Positions 21,006 to 33,019 of a stretch of 64,000 nucleotides of DNA are shown one piece after another. The notes beneath the pieces were generated by a model. It had not been told where the DNA came from. It saw only the letters and a list, made by a program, of their open reading frames with translations, and searched no databases. The position numbers and the translations under genes are program-made. Origin of the DNA: Bisporella sp. PMI_857 (lineage: Eukaryota > Ascomycota > Leotiomycetes > Helotiales > Helotiaceae); the NCBI GenBank assembly GCA_021307315.1, contig JAJSPD010000051.1, positions 1 through 64,000 on the forward strand, written 5' to 3'. Each line of letters opens with the position of its first letter. The first letter of the stretch is position 1.

Positions 21006-22987
21006 ATGCTGTGCTCACGACGACAGAAGATGGCGGATATCCGCCCGGAGCAGAAATGGGACTTCATTGTGAGGAGACACCATTGCGATAACTTGTACCA
21101 TGCTAACTCTTGACAGAGTCTCAATGACTTCAAGTCGACTTCTTGCCTAACCTTCTTTGCATACGGATATCTTTGGATCTCTTTGGTTATTTCGATTGCT
21201 GTCTATGGAATTGATACCTTCACCGCCGTTAATCTACTCGCTTTTGATCGATGGTCTGGAGAGGTTCAACCTTACATTCCCTTCAACATTTCCAAATGGA
21301 TCTTCTCAGCATGTATCATCGCATCATGGGTCAACTTGGGATACGAATACTTGCGCGCCATGCGTGTGATGAAGAGAGGAGCGGTAGCAGAGAGTTATTT
21401 GGACTCCTTGGCGGTACGCCTTCAAAGTATTCGCATGGGCAAACATGGGCGAGGATGGAGGAGATTCTTGGTCTTCGCCGAATTGACCAAGAGTAAAAAG
21501 GGTGCAGAATACGTCGCGTTGTTCTCCTACTTTTCTTTCCAAGGTGAGTTGGTTTCGGACTGATAAGAATTGTTTTGCTAACATGGGTAGCCTGGATTCG
21601 AATCATTTTCTGTCAAGGTCCTCGACAAGTCGTTAATGCTTTCACCTTGTACTCAGTCTTTCAGGCAAACTTGGAGCCCACCGAGGCCAAGGATTTTGGA
21701 GATGCATTCTCAACGTTCTTCGACAACATCAGGATCCTCGCTGAGAAGAGCAATCAGCAAGCTGTCATTTTGTCCGGCATGTTGTTTACTCTCGTCATTT
21801 GGATCTTCGCCGTACTATCATTGATTCTTGCGGTCATCTTTTACGTTGTCTTCCTGTGGCATTATATTCCCAACAAAGATGGTGGATTGTCCGGATATTG
21901 TGAGCGGAAAATTAATCAGCGATTGTCTCGTATTGTCTCTGTCAAGGTTAACAAGGCTCTTGAAGAAGAAGAGCGCAAGCGGTTGAAGATGGACTCGAAA
22001 TCTGCTAAAAAGGGCGAGACTCCAATTGGAAGACAGGCAACACTGCCTCAGCTTTTTGATGCAAAGGACGGTGATAAGCTTCCGGAGATGCCCATGCTTA
22101 GCCGCAATGACACCACAACTACTCTGCCGTTATATTCTTCCAGGCCCGGCACACCAAGTAGTGCCGTCCCTGCCTTTGAACTTAGCAAGTTAGACCAACA
22201 ACGGCCATTCCCAGCAAGACTTGCTACGAGCGGATCGACCGTGTCCAACAGCAGTTATGCTTCAAATGCTCCGCTGATGGGTAATTCAGCTGATATGGGT
22301 TATGCTCGATCTGGATCCCCAGCGCCATCGCTTCGTTCACTCAACACAAACGTGCCTCCAGCAGGCCCTCAACGAACCATGACTGGTTCCACAGTTAATA
22401 CCAACTTCAGTCGTCCTCCACTAGGGCCGCCTCGAATGCCAACTGCTATGGGAGATCGAGGCTATACGCAATCTCCTGTGTCCTATGATAGCGGGAGCCC
22501 GTCGACCCACATTCGTGATGGCTCAACCGATTCATATGGCCGTCCTATGCCCCGTGCAATCGGTGAACTACGCTCGAATACTCCTTCCGGTCCCGCCCCA
22601 AGCATGGGCCGCAGAACGCCAGCACCTTATAACGAATACCCCAATGGCCGCTCAAGCCCAGCACCAAGCTCCAACTATGGTGCCACGTCCCCAACCTCCA
22701 ATGCTGGCGGTCCATCAATACGCTCTGCATCCAATGCTTCGCCCGCACCATTCCAGCAGCCACAATACCGTAACATGACTGACCCAGGCATGCGCCCAGC
22801 ACAAGGAGGAGATTATTTTGGTGGTGGACCAGCACGACCAGGTACAGCGATGAATGGGCGAGGAACACCAAATGGAGAGCCGAGTGGGATCTCGAGACTG
22901 GCTAGTCCGGCACCGTATATTAATAATATGAATGGGAGAGGAAGTCCTGCGTTCACCCCGGCTCCACCCGGAGGATACAGGAGGTAG
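21006..22987 (+). CDS. KCH/PRM6-type potassium transporter
   Basis: Three exons: 21006-21068, 21117-21543, 21591-22987, with introns of 48 and 47 nt (GTGAGG..ACAG, GTGAGT..GTAG, each with a CTAAC branch site). They give 628 residues. The N-terminus (EQKWDFISLNDFKS across the first junction) and four hydrophobic segments (about 33-56, 76-100, 149-185, 222-255) match the fungal KCH family; yeast Kch1/Prm6 mediate low-affinity potassium influx at the plasma membrane and support calcium signalling in mating. After residue about 300 follows a long Ser/Pro/Gly/Asn-rich tail, probably disordered and cytosolic, with repeated SPAP-type motifs. The start could also be the internal ATG at 21030. Confidence 0.82.
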
Positions 22988-25900
22988 AATTGAGGATTAT
23001 TGTTTTTTTAGCGTATCGAAGGAGAGGATTATCTAGAGATAGTGAGGATGTTATGGTAGATAGACTCCTCAAATAGGAGACTTGTATATATATCCACGGT
23101 ATCAGCCAAAAGCTAGTACGAACCATGACTTTGCATGACAAATATATTTCTTTCATTGAAGTATAGACCTGTAAGATGGTTCCCCGACATCCAACCCAAT
23201 GAAGTATGCGGATATCACCATGAGCTCGGTTCCGCATTGACGGCCTCGGTATCAAGACGCGATCTCCAAGATCATCTCCATACCAAGGACTGTAAGCCCT
23301 TATAGACCATAGAATTACTTACAACAAACACACGCCCAACCTTGCTGTACCCTCCTCTCACATTTCACCCCTCACCAAACTACCCCACTGTATCATCTCG
23401 CACAGAAAGCACCACCGCAACTTCAAATGCCAGCATCCGTATCCCCCTAACTAACCCACAACCATGAAAGAACAAGCGGAATCAGAAGCCTACGTGCGAA
23501 ATTTCCTAAACGAGCTGCTTCGTGAATGTTGCGGAGAGGGGTGCTGGGCGGTACGTCCAACGCGGGCTTGAGCTTGTTAGGTAGTTTGGATCTGGGGGAT
23601 GGGGGCGACGGGTGGATTATGAGGGGGAGGAAGATGAGTTGGGGAGTTTATTGGTACGGGTATGGATTTACCGTGGGTGGGCTTGTTACGTTATATCGAT
23701 TCTTGCATTCTGCTCGCGTTGGGTGCGGGGTTGGCAATGAAGGGATGGAGGAATGTTCCTTGGGTTGTAGGAGACGAAAAGTGACGGCGGAATAGATGGT
23801 GGCGGCGAAAGGAGCTGCGGTAGCGATGGGTGGAATTGTTGGCTTAGGAGGGGGGTTATGTGGATATTTGTGGCTACAGCGTTGGAAAAGAGATAAGTAG
23901 CATGGTTCGTGGATTTGGACTTGTTTAAAGAATGCGGTGTTTGTCTCTAGCAGCATCTTCAAAAAGAGTTGTGGTTCCTCCTTGTATGAGAAGGATGGGT
24001 GGAGGAAGAGGCTTTATATGTTTCCATTAATTATTCTTTTTTCATGCAAAGTATCGAATATTCACTTAATGCATTCTCAGTGTAATTTTGTTTGTTAAAT
24101 ATCAAAGGCTGGGGAGGTGTTATTTAAGCAGTTGCGGTTCAACCATTTCTATAAAATCCTAACAATCACAACAAGTAGCGCAAGCATTTAGCGTCTGGAT
24201 GTTAAAAAGTCTGGAGCCTCCTAAGCTGCTGCACTACAATATCGCAATTAGCATGTATTGCTTGGTGAGATGCTGTTACAGATATTTGGCGTTATGGTTG
24301 TAAAGCGAAGAATATTCTATTATGTAAAATTTCCATGCAAGAAAAATAAACGCGACAGCGAGAGACATAATGACAATGAAGAACGAGATGTAGACGTTGC
24401 TTAAATAGTCTAATGTGAACTACAAAGAATAGAAGCAAGTTTTATAAGTCCAAAGTGTGTTGATAAGAAAAGATGCACAGGCAACATATGTTCATCAGAG
24501 TCTTTCTTCGTCTAAATCTCCTTGTATTGTATCCCAAGCTAACTATTCCATATATACACTGATGAAGGGAATAGGGGATGACTGGAGAAGGACGCTTCTT
24601 CCCTATCTGGTAGGGTGAGTATTAGTGGAAGAAAGTCCTTATATACGTGAAAACGAATCATCTTGAATTTAGAACAAACTTTCTTTGTTTCATAGCGCAA
24701 GATATACCTTGAATTTCTCATGTAAGGTGACTATCTTGCAGGAATATGCATAAAATACCTAGCACTTATTCCTAGAAGTAATCTTTACAACAACATGGAC
24801 AAGATTTACGAAATACAGGGAGTTCAGACTTTAAAATCAAATGTCAAGGTTAGTGCTAAGTTCAGCACTGCTACGGCAGTGTAAGAATTCTGAACCAGAA
24901 CTAGGCTGAAGGCGAAATTTGGGCTTGAACTAACAATACAAATATGACTAACAGCAGCTGGAGAGGAATAGTAATGGGCGCCTGTAGGCATACTTCTATT
25001 TGAATAATACGCGATTTGTACTCACTTAAAGCTATGGAAGTAATAGATTTCGTGGCGTGAGGAAACAAATGCATGAATTATATGCAACACAACGCTCATC
25101 AGTGCAATGCCTGCCACTTCGATTGTCTTACTCCTGAGAAGGTAAGGAATGTAGGTTAATATACTCTAGCGTGATAAAGATAAAGAGAATATGAACATGT
25201 TTTCACATTAAACATGTTGTACCAGATTCTGTAGAGTGAATGTAATGGTGTTTGCAATTTTGGGAATTTTATTGATTTACAATTTCGCCAAAGGTGAATA
25301 TCCGGATCAATCATTTCGCAATTTTTACTATCACTCCGTATTACTCTATATGGGCATTTGAAGGCACATGGCATCCTTCTCTCCCGGCCATAGTATCTTT
25401 AGAAGACCACTTCTGAACTCACTTGATTTAAGCCGGCGCATCACCGAATATCCTCCAGAGAATGAATACCAAAGAGGAGGGCGATCAGCCAGTATCGGTA
25501 CTATACCACGTACATTCTACACGGAAGGGAAAGCAAAGAATTTGTGGCCGCCATAGTATAGAAAGGATGAACAAGCACCTGGGAATGAAGAAACAGTCAT
25601 ATACGTCTTGAATAAGCCATATTGGAGAGAGACAGAGTGATATGTGCCATTTTGCCCTGATCAGCTCCGCTCTCCTAATCAGGAAACGGAAACATGTGTG
25701 AATTTTCTTGCGTTTGATTGATTGGTTCATTATATGTCTCGAAACCTCAAAGTAACCACGATCATTTCATATATACTCGGGGCATAATAATGGGCCATTT
25801 TCGTTATTATAAATTGCCTTCCGAGGAAGCAGCCTGATCGAAGAAGTGAATAATATTTAGGTAGCATTAAATTGGACATACTAAAGGAGTACTTTGTTCC

Positions 25901-26457
25901 CTCTTTGGATTTGACAGGGGGTTTACAGCATTAGGTGCAACAAATGACGGGTGGGAAGTATTTGTTCCATATTTGTGTCTTGACGGATGATGGAGATCAC
26001 AACGGGAATAAAAAGAGGCGAACCACCTCTAGAACGAATAGCCTAAATGCTATACGCAATATTAACGAACGTTAAATGGCCGTATGTCGACATCTACCTC
26101 GTCTAGCTGCCATACATCATTATCCCAGAATGAGACGCGGAACCTATAAGATAAAGCATCTCATTCATCCCAGTGTTCAGACGGCTCTATTCATACTTGC
26201 TTTTTTTATAACTCGCCGCAGCACCACTTCTCTCCATCTACGGATAATATGCCGCTCTTTGCTCCCGTGATCTTTTCTTATCCCCCAATGGTGAACAAAA
26301 TCTCGGCTTCCAAGATTTCTTGTGTCACGCGTGGAAAATGGACAAAGCTCTTAGATACCAATTCACCTTTGCTTCAGCATTCGTTGGTAGTTTATTTGCC
26401 GTTACTCATTGTCCTTGCCATACGCATATCATGCATCTTTTCTTACTAGGCTCGAGG
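22988..26457. other. Long intergenic region, possible gene remnant at 23464-23890
   Basis: 3.5 kb without a confident gene. At 23464 an ATG opens MKEQAESEAYVRNFLNELLR then stops after about 36 codons. Downstream frames to 23890 have G-rich, partly hydrophobic sequence (for example MVAAKGAAVAMGGIVGLGGG). This could be a decayed or many-intron small gene, but no splicing model holds. From 24 kb on I see only AT-leaning noncoding DNA. Confidence 0.4.
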
Positions 26458-27321
26458 TCAAACCCGCCATGGGAGAGCATTTACTGCTTGCTTTCTTTGT
26501 TCCAGGACATCTCGACACGTGCCCACCAAGGTCTCGAATGGAACTCCTCGATCTTCTCGTAGCCGATCATCTCTCTCGGGGAAAGCGATAAGCGTGAACC
26601 TTTGAATATTATCGAAGATACTAGCCAATGCTAACAGACTGTCGACGAAGAACTGCTCGTCTTGATTTTGAATGAACTCTTCATCTCCTTTTGATGCATA
26701 ACAAACTTTGATTGTTACAACTTGAAGCTTAGGCAATCTCTTCGATATTTCCAGATAACTATGCTGTAGAAAGGCTACAATGGCACGATCGATCAGCTGG
26801 TCCGCGCCGGTCAGGAGAACAATATTCCGAATATGCTGCAAGGCTTGATGAGGTAAGAAAGAAAGGCAGAATTCGCCAGGAGGCACAGAAGTACTGTCGA
26901 TGGCATCCGTGCAAATGTTGAATTTAAAAGTCGAGTAGGCGACCTCAAATATCTCCTGGTACCACTGACGAGAAACGGGAAAGATAGCTGTCATCTTCTT
27001 CGAGGCAAAAAATCGGGGGTTGCGATACTCTGATAGTTTGACAATTGGCGGAGGATAAAATGTGTAACCATGATTGACGTCTGCGTTCTCCAATTTATTG
27101 CCAATACAATGCTCGTGCTGACGGATTAATGCCCAACGCAGAATTTGTCGACGAATTTCAGTGGGTAGAAGGTCAAAGTAACAGGTTTTGGTCATGTTGG
27201 AATCATCTTCGCCATCTGCTTGGCTGGTGGTGCATTCTCTCGGAGGCTGAGAAGGCGTCTTCCCCTTCCATGGTCTGAGGAATCGTATCCATGAGGACTT
27301 ATTTTTGAGCGGCAGCACCAT
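26458..27321 (-). CDS. F-box-like hypothetical protein
   Basis: 287 residues from the first ATG of the frame (MVLPLKNKSS); the frame extends farther upstream but without an ATG. Residues about 48-62 read FDLLPTEIRRQILRWAL, the degenerate F-box-like start of a very large family of fungal proteins. About 55 residues later comes a typical second landmark (FPVSRQWYQEIFEVAYSTFKF), where the family has 'L..CRQ.Y.E....Y....F'. No other domain is visible. These proteins are numerous and mostly uncharacterised. An unseen upstream exon is possible. Confidence 0.6.
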   Translation of the reverse strand: MVLPLKNKSSWIRFLRPWKGKTPSQPPRECTTSQADGEDDSNMTKTCYFDLLPTEIRRQILRWALIRQHEHCIGNKLENADVNHGYTFYPPPIVKLSEYRNPRFFASKKMTAIFPVSRQWYQEIFEVAYSTFKFNICTDAIDSTSVPPGEFCLSFLPHQALQHIRNIVLLTGADQLIDRAIVAFLQHSYLEISKRLPKLQVVTIKVCYASKGDEEFIQNQDEQFFVDSLLALASIFDNIQRFTLIAFPERDDRLREDRGVPFETLVGTCRDVLEQRKQAVNALPWRV

Positions 27322-28514
27322 AATGTGCTCTGGCTGGAAGCAATTGATACAGGAGCAATAATTTCCTCTCCTCTGAGAGTTTTGATTCAAGAAAAGAGAG
27401 CTTGGTGTGGTGTGTGCCTCTTCCTCGTCTTCATCTTCGTCATTGTTTATGTTGGTTGTTTATCACCTGATGTTTTGCCCCTTGTTTGCCAAGAGCTCGG
27501 TAATAGAAAAAGCTTGAGCCACAAAGGGGGCTGGTCAGACCCACTTTTGTCTTTGGCGAACGAAATTCTTTAATGAAGTTTGAAAACCAACATATGTTGG
27601 TTCTAGAATAGATTCATTGGCAGCGGAATCTGCTGGAGGATCATCACACCACTGCATATTGGGAAGTGCACTAGCAGTGGAAGGTGGCTTTGACATCCTT
27701 AGAACAAGAAGATTCATTTTAACGAGGCACAGGAGTCTGGCCATTTGGATCTTAGTACTGATATGTCTCTTGTATGAATCAAGGGGATCGAGCTGCATGT
27801 GCGACCAGAGCTCCCGGTCGCATAGACATATGTTGCCTGTAAAAGTTTGGAGTTACGTGGTTCAAGGCTCGAATATGTTCCGATATGCTAGGCACAACCA
27901 ACATGCTAGGTCTTTCACTTGTGATGTTACTGCCAACGTAAATTTCAACAAGGATATCTTAGCGAGCAGGGATGCCGAAGATTTAGCTGAGACGCTCTCC
28001 CCTTTTGAGAACCATCCCGTTTACCGTTGAATATCACCGGGGCTCGAAAGGGTGGTGGCATTGCGCCGGATCATCTGTGACCAACAGAAAAATATCATTT
28101 CGCCTCGTTCTATGGCTCCTTCCGGGCTATGGCCGTCCACCTATTTTCATCATAGAATTGCGCATGGGAAACTTAGATATAACCTAATATTGCCGGTAGC
28201 TGGCATATATATTGAGAAGGATCGGGAGTCCAGTGGTTGTGGACGGCTGAGATGTTGTCCAAAGCCACAACTCCCTGCTCCGCCAAAAGCGCTTGATGCT
28301 ATTTTCAAGTAAAGTTTGAGAGGCTCATTTCTCCGGTTGTTGAATACTTGAAACTCAATGTTCAGGAGCGTTCATACATCTCAGATATAAAGATTGAGGC
28401 TGCTGCTCAGAGGGTCACACCTTCTTCACACTGCCATTAGTTTACAAGCTGACGCTTCACAATAGTGTATCTGTTCTTACTTTATTTTAACTCATATCAT
28501 ATCTCTCTCTTCAG
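27322..28514. other. Intergenic, no supported gene
   Basis: About 1.2 kb between divergent genes. Open frames on both strands at 27535-28030 overlap each other and lack recognisable motifs, so neither is called. The CT-rich stretch just before 28515 (atctctctcttcag) is a typical fungal start-proximal pyrimidine tract. Confidence 0.45.
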
Positions 28515-30389
28515 ATGTCAGTTTGGAAATCATTATATCTATGGAGCTCCATCGCTATTGCTCGAGCGAAGCCTGTCCCTGGATACAATACGTCGGAGTA
28601 TAACGTTAGTGCGGTAACAAATCTCAACACAAGATCTATATGGGAAGGAGCTACGATACCCACTGATATTCGAGCGCATTGGGCATTTATGAAAGGAGGC
28701 AAAGAAGGCAGCATTGAACATTTGCAAGCTCATCAAATCCCACCTACTTTAACTGGTCCAGACGGCAAGAATGTTCCACTGATAGCTCTTGATTGTGAGA
28801 ACACGGAAAAAGCAGTAAGTGGTTACAAGGGAAACTATTATGACATATGTAGAAATTACCTGTGGTGGAGGTAAGAGAGTGCGAATCTTGTCATCAGTCG
28901 ATAACTCACTCATACTTGAACAGAAATTGTGATCCTAGTACGAAAGATCGGGCTATCATGCCAGGATACGTTCAACTTACAAGAGGTCTGTCAAAATCTT
29001 CAAACTACAGAAGGAAACTTGGTGGTTATCAGTGGACTGGTGGCCCTTGCAACCCAACCACAGACCCTGAAAAGGTTAATAAACACATAACAACGAAAGG
29101 CAAAACCTCCCAAGAAGAGTTTCCTATGGCATTCATGAATGAAGGAGGCCGATGGGTTCCACCAAGTCGAAAAGTGGGGGACACACTTCTGAAAGAGGGT
29201 GTTGCTAGAAGCCCCGTGTTCAGATGCGTTGACAGATCAGAGAATAGTAGTAAGTATAGATACCCACTAGAGTTACGCGGAGCCGCCCACTGACGACAAT
29301 TCGTCTCTAGGCGCCGGTAGCAAGATTAATAAACAAATAGATAAGAGAGGTATCCGCCACGTGGATGGACTTGCTGGCAATAATCAATCTCCTCCTTCAG
29401 CGGATACCAATAAACAAACATCAGGAGGAAAGGGGAAGAACCTGATTTCTGGATTCAAAGATATAGTAAAAGGAGGCAGCAAGAAAGGAAAAGAACCGGA
29501 GGACAGGAAGCCACCCCCTAAAAAGAGGGCAGGGACGAGTTCTGGACCGTCGAGCCGAAAATCAGCCACATCTTCAATCAAATCTAGCGGCTCTGCAGAT
29601 GTCAACGACTACTTCTTTTTTGACATTTACAATTATGGAGCAGCTATGTAAGTTCTGCCTAGAGATTTTGTAGGAATTTAAAATTATGTACGATGCTAAC
29701 TTTTAATCAATGATAGTGCCGGCATTGATTGGGCCGATTGGAATTCCAAATGCGAGAATGACGGAGGTCAATTCATGGGTCTCGCTGACTATGATGAAGT
29801 CGATAGAGCAGAAAAGTCCAAGAAGAAAATTTTAGGAGGGAAGATAAGCCTGCCAAAGAAAAAACAAGGAGGTGCAGATCCTCAGACTCCTATAGCTGGC
29901 AACAAAAATTCCGGTCAAAGTCCACAAGTACCAGGTGCGCCAAGAAAGAAGATGGATGCCTCAGCTGCACAAATATACTTCGCCAATCTCGATGCATTGG
30001 TCTTGAAATGGGCCAAATCCAAAGACGAAGCAGGAATAAATTCAGAAACAGAGACTGAAGAAGAGCAATTTGCGAGGATTTTTCCCGATTCCGAACCTGA
30101 CGATCCGGAAGTCAAAGGTGCTCTGAAAGAATTAGACGGCATAACACATTTCCAGTGGTATAAGTTCACTTCCACAGGCATCAAGGACGACCAGAAAAGT
30201 AGCTTGAAAGAACGGTATGCTGACACTATCGGCCATCTTTCGGCACAAACCGAAAAGTTGAAACTCAGCGGACCAGAAGACACGCCATCGAAGAATCCTC
30301 AATCCGGGCCGGCTGCTCCAGTCACACCAGTCAAACAATCAGGAAAAGGCACAGGCGGAAAGGATTCCAAGAAGCCCAAGAAGCCATGA
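28515..30389 (+). CDS. Secreted protein with probable NucA/NucB-type DNase domain and a low-complexity insert
   Basis: Four exons: 28515-28870, 28924-29249, 29311-29647, 29717-30389 (introns 53, 61 and 69 nt), 563 residues. A signal-peptide-like start (SLYLWSSIAIARA) is followed by a mature region. In exon 2 EEFPMAFMNEGGR and FRCVDRSENSS resemble the DEYPFAS..EGG and CVP..EN..QG motifs of NucA/NucB DNases; the key Glu is kept, but the family Cys before it is Ser. Exon 3 is a Lys/Ser/Pro/Gly-rich insert, then YFFFDIYNYG. Exon 4 starts with GIDWADW and ends in a Lys/Pro-rich tail. Secretion and nuclease activity are inferred. The low-complexity insert inside the domain is unusual. Confidence 0.55.
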
Positions 30390-31364
30390 AGGAAGTAAAG
30401 GCATACTGAGGATTTTATTCTTCAGATGTGCTTGCGGGGGCAATTTATGCTGGGTATCTTACCATGATTTGTAGTCGCGACCCCTGCATCTAGCGACGGC
30501 GTTTTGGAGTTTGGAGAATTAGGCGCAATTGGTACGTCAACAATTTTTGTTTTGTAGACATTGTTTCATATTTCATGTTCGGTGTAGGCGTTTGGGAAGA
30601 CAAAAAGTTGAGAGGTGTGATTTTCGGAATTATTTTTTCATCATATCAATTTCTGTTTTATCATTATTCTCCTAGTCCTGATTCATTGCATCTAAAGGTG
30701 ACAGCACATATGCATAGAGAAAGCAAGTGCTTGGTGCAAATATGAAGCACCGTACTCTCTGGCACCTCGATGAAAGAATCTCAGTCACAGCGATCCATGC
30801 TTATGCTGAAAAATACATTACTGGATGTGAACCTCGAATTGCAAGGAGGGTACACAACTCAGCAGTTTGGTGCAATAAAAACTCAAAGCGGCGCTTAATG
30901 TTAAATTGGCGTTGACTACTGAAGAATGCAGTGTGGAGAGCTTGCTGTAACTGGAACAAAGACAAATTGTCGATTGTTTGATTCCCTTCTGGGCGAGCAC
31001 CACTTGTATCATCCTCATCATTGTCTGCCTCACCATCGGCGGGAGGAATGTGGCTCCTAGATTCATACTCATCTCCTTCCTTAGAATAATCTACCCTGTC
31101 CTTACTGTAGGCATCCCCACCCAGGGCTATCATTTCGATCTACATAGGAGGTTCTAGGGGCAGCCACGTAGCATATTAGTGTTAGACTGCGAGAGCCAGA
31201 AGCTTCTACAGGAGAGAAAGGAGAAACAGAAATTTGAAAGAGAATCAACATAAGTATATTCAGAAGCTTAAGTATTTTAAGCCAGGTCGGATTTTAACGT
31301 ATGATGAATCTCAAACATCTTGAAAAGGTTTCAAAATTCGATCTTTGGGTTCCTGGGAGATTTC
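30390..31364. other. Intergenic between convergent genes, weak minus ORF
   Basis: About 1 kb. A 110-codon minus frame at 31133-30801 has an acidic N-terminal part and a helical C-terminal part but no recognised domain or homologous context. I leave it uncalled. Nothing else is visible. Confidence 0.4.
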
Positions 31365-32459
31365 CTACAGAGCACCTTCAAGATACATTAATCCAGTTCC
31401 CTCCACACAGCCTACATATTCTGCATCCATATCTTCACTTTTAAGTACACAAAGCTCAACAAAAAGAACCGCCTTCCCAAGCTGTAACTTCCCACCCGGC
31501 CCATAAAGATTCATCACATTCTTTCGCAACTGTACATGTCCCTTATGGCTTCGCCCCGCCAACTCAAAATGCGCCAAATCAATAAAATATGCCAACTGAT
31601 TAGTCTCCGGGATCGGTTCCCCCTGCAGAGTCTCTACCATTTCATTACCATTCGCTTTGAGCCCTGCAAGTTCAGCTGGCTTTGAAACATGATTCTCACG
31701 TCCGAGGTGGGTAGTGAAAGCTACGACGCCAGTTTTGCTTCTCTCGGTGTTTAGGTGCTGGATCCAAGATTGCGCGTGCGGGTTTATGATCTCTCTCCAG
31801 GCATCTAGTTCGTCGGCCAAAAGGTTAGGCAGACGCTGCCCCTCGCGCGCGAAGACGAGGTTATCCGGTATCTTAGGTCTCACTCTACCTCTTCTGATTT
31901 CGCCTTTGAAGGCATTTGGAATCTGCAGTACTGGCCGATCATCTTTCTCTTTTGCGGAAGTGATGTAGGCGGAGGTGAATTTATCCTCTGGATCCGTGAA
32001 CTTGTCCGGCGTCTCAGACATCCGATGCCGGTAGACGCCCCAATATCCTTCATCTGTGCTGTGTTCCAACTCCATCAGTGTCGCGATGCCCGATCGAATG
32101 TCTTGGCTTGAGGCACATGTGAAGCGTGACTTGGGTACCGTCATGACTTCCCGCCAAACACCTGCATCATCCGGAAGAGACGACCAGAAGTCTTTGACGG
32201 ATTGAGATGTTACCCATTTTTGGTACTCAGATGAGAAAAGCCAATAGGCCACAAATGTTGTCGTTCTAGGTCCTGGTGGTTCTGGGAGGTCGTGCTTTTC
32301 ATCTTGTAGTATATCGAGTCTCCCAGCCGACTGAGCGATTAGAGTGAACAGCGTCGAAATGAGTGCTTGTTTCTGAGGCGTCAAGGTTGTATATTGAACG
32401 CCAAAGATACCGTAAGTGAAGGGCTCGGAGTAAGGTGCAAGATTAGTGAGGAAGACCAT
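31365..32459 (-). CDS. Heme-dependent aldoxime dehydratase
   Basis: 364 residues, single exon. The family (phenylacetaldoxime dehydratase, Oxd) dehydrates aldoximes to nitriles using ferrous heme. Family landmarks seen: the N-terminal FGVQY; FVAYW about 70; GYWGVYRHRMSET about 138-150 (family 'GY.G..R.R.P'); LVFAREGQ about 201-208; and a C-terminal block AHFELAGRSHKGH about 296-308. That block supplies His297, His305 and His308 in the region where characterised enzymes carry the heme-ligand His and a catalytic His. Length is normal. A decayed Zn2Cys6 regulator and a nitrilase follow downstream on the + strand, so nitrile product could be hydrolysed by its neighbour. No targeting signal was seen, so it is probably cytosolic. 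Confidence 0.85.
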   Translation of the reverse strand: MVFLTNLAPYSEPFTYGIFGVQYTTLTPQKQALISTLFTLIAQSAGRLDILQDEKHDLPEPPGPRTTTFVAYWLFSSEYQKWVTSQSVKDFWSSLPDDAGVWREVMTVPKSRFTCASSQDIRSGIATLMELEHSTDEGYWGVYRHRMSETPDKFTDPEDKFTSAYITSAKEKDDRPVLQIPNAFKGEIRRGRVRPKIPDNLVFAREGQRLPNLLADELDAWREIINPHAQSWIQHLNTERSKTGVVAFTTHLGRENHVSKPAELAGLKANGNEMVETLQGEPIPETNQLAYFIDLAHFELAGRSHKGHVQLRKNVMNLYGPGGKLQLGKAVLFVELCVLKSEDMDAEYVGCVEGTGLMYLEGAL

Positions 32460-33019
32460 TGTTCTTATCTGATAAACAGCTAGTCAAGAGGAGCACAAAG
32501 TGAGTTGAGGTTTGGAAAGTGAGAGGAGAGGGAGCTGAAAACATGGCGTATAAAGCCAATCAAAGAAGGACAACACTATTGAGAACCTTAATAGTGGTCA
32601 CGCCACTCTGTGTAACTTGCTAGTCTAGACAGCATCTCTCCTACTCGCTTATTATTCCGAGCCAAGTTATTCGGATCTATAGTTACAGCGGGCCAAGAGC
32701 GATACTTAGGAGCTAACAAGATTCCTAAATCTGCGATAGTTTATTTTTATCCAAACAGATTGGATTTTATCGTGTGGTATGATTTGTGAGTTGCGGATGA
32801 AATCCGCGATTGTGGAGGTGCACTGAATCAAGGAACATTTCCGCAAGCCACTTCACTCATAAACTTTAATTCACATCCTAAATCAACATTCAATTTCGGT
32901 GCAGATTATTTGTGTCCGGCTAGAATTTACATAGCGATACATTATTTCCGGCGTATTAAATAGCTAATGAGGTGTTGACATATGAAACGGATGGTACCTC
33001 TTAAAACTCCCACCCAAGA
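32460..33019. other. Upstream region of the aldoxime dehydratase gene
   Basis: About 560 bp separating the dehydratase start from the decayed regulator. It probably holds the promoters of both. No gene or recognised site. Confidence 0.45.

Noticed and set aside
23464..23900. Possible small gene starting MKEQAESEAYVRNF
   Set aside because: Stops after about 36 codons, and the only nearby intron candidates are about 30 nt, too short; no recognisable domain.
27535..28030. Open frames on both strands (87 and 137 codons)
   Set aside because: They overlap each other in opposite directions and have no motif or start context.
28815..28852. GTAAGT..GTAG candidate intron in the NucA/NucB-like gene
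   Set aside because: Only 38 nt and not needed; reading through keeps frame into the next well-supported junction.
30801..31133. 110-codon minus-strand frame
   Set aside because: ATG start and mixed composition, but no domain and no neighbour logic; left uncalled.
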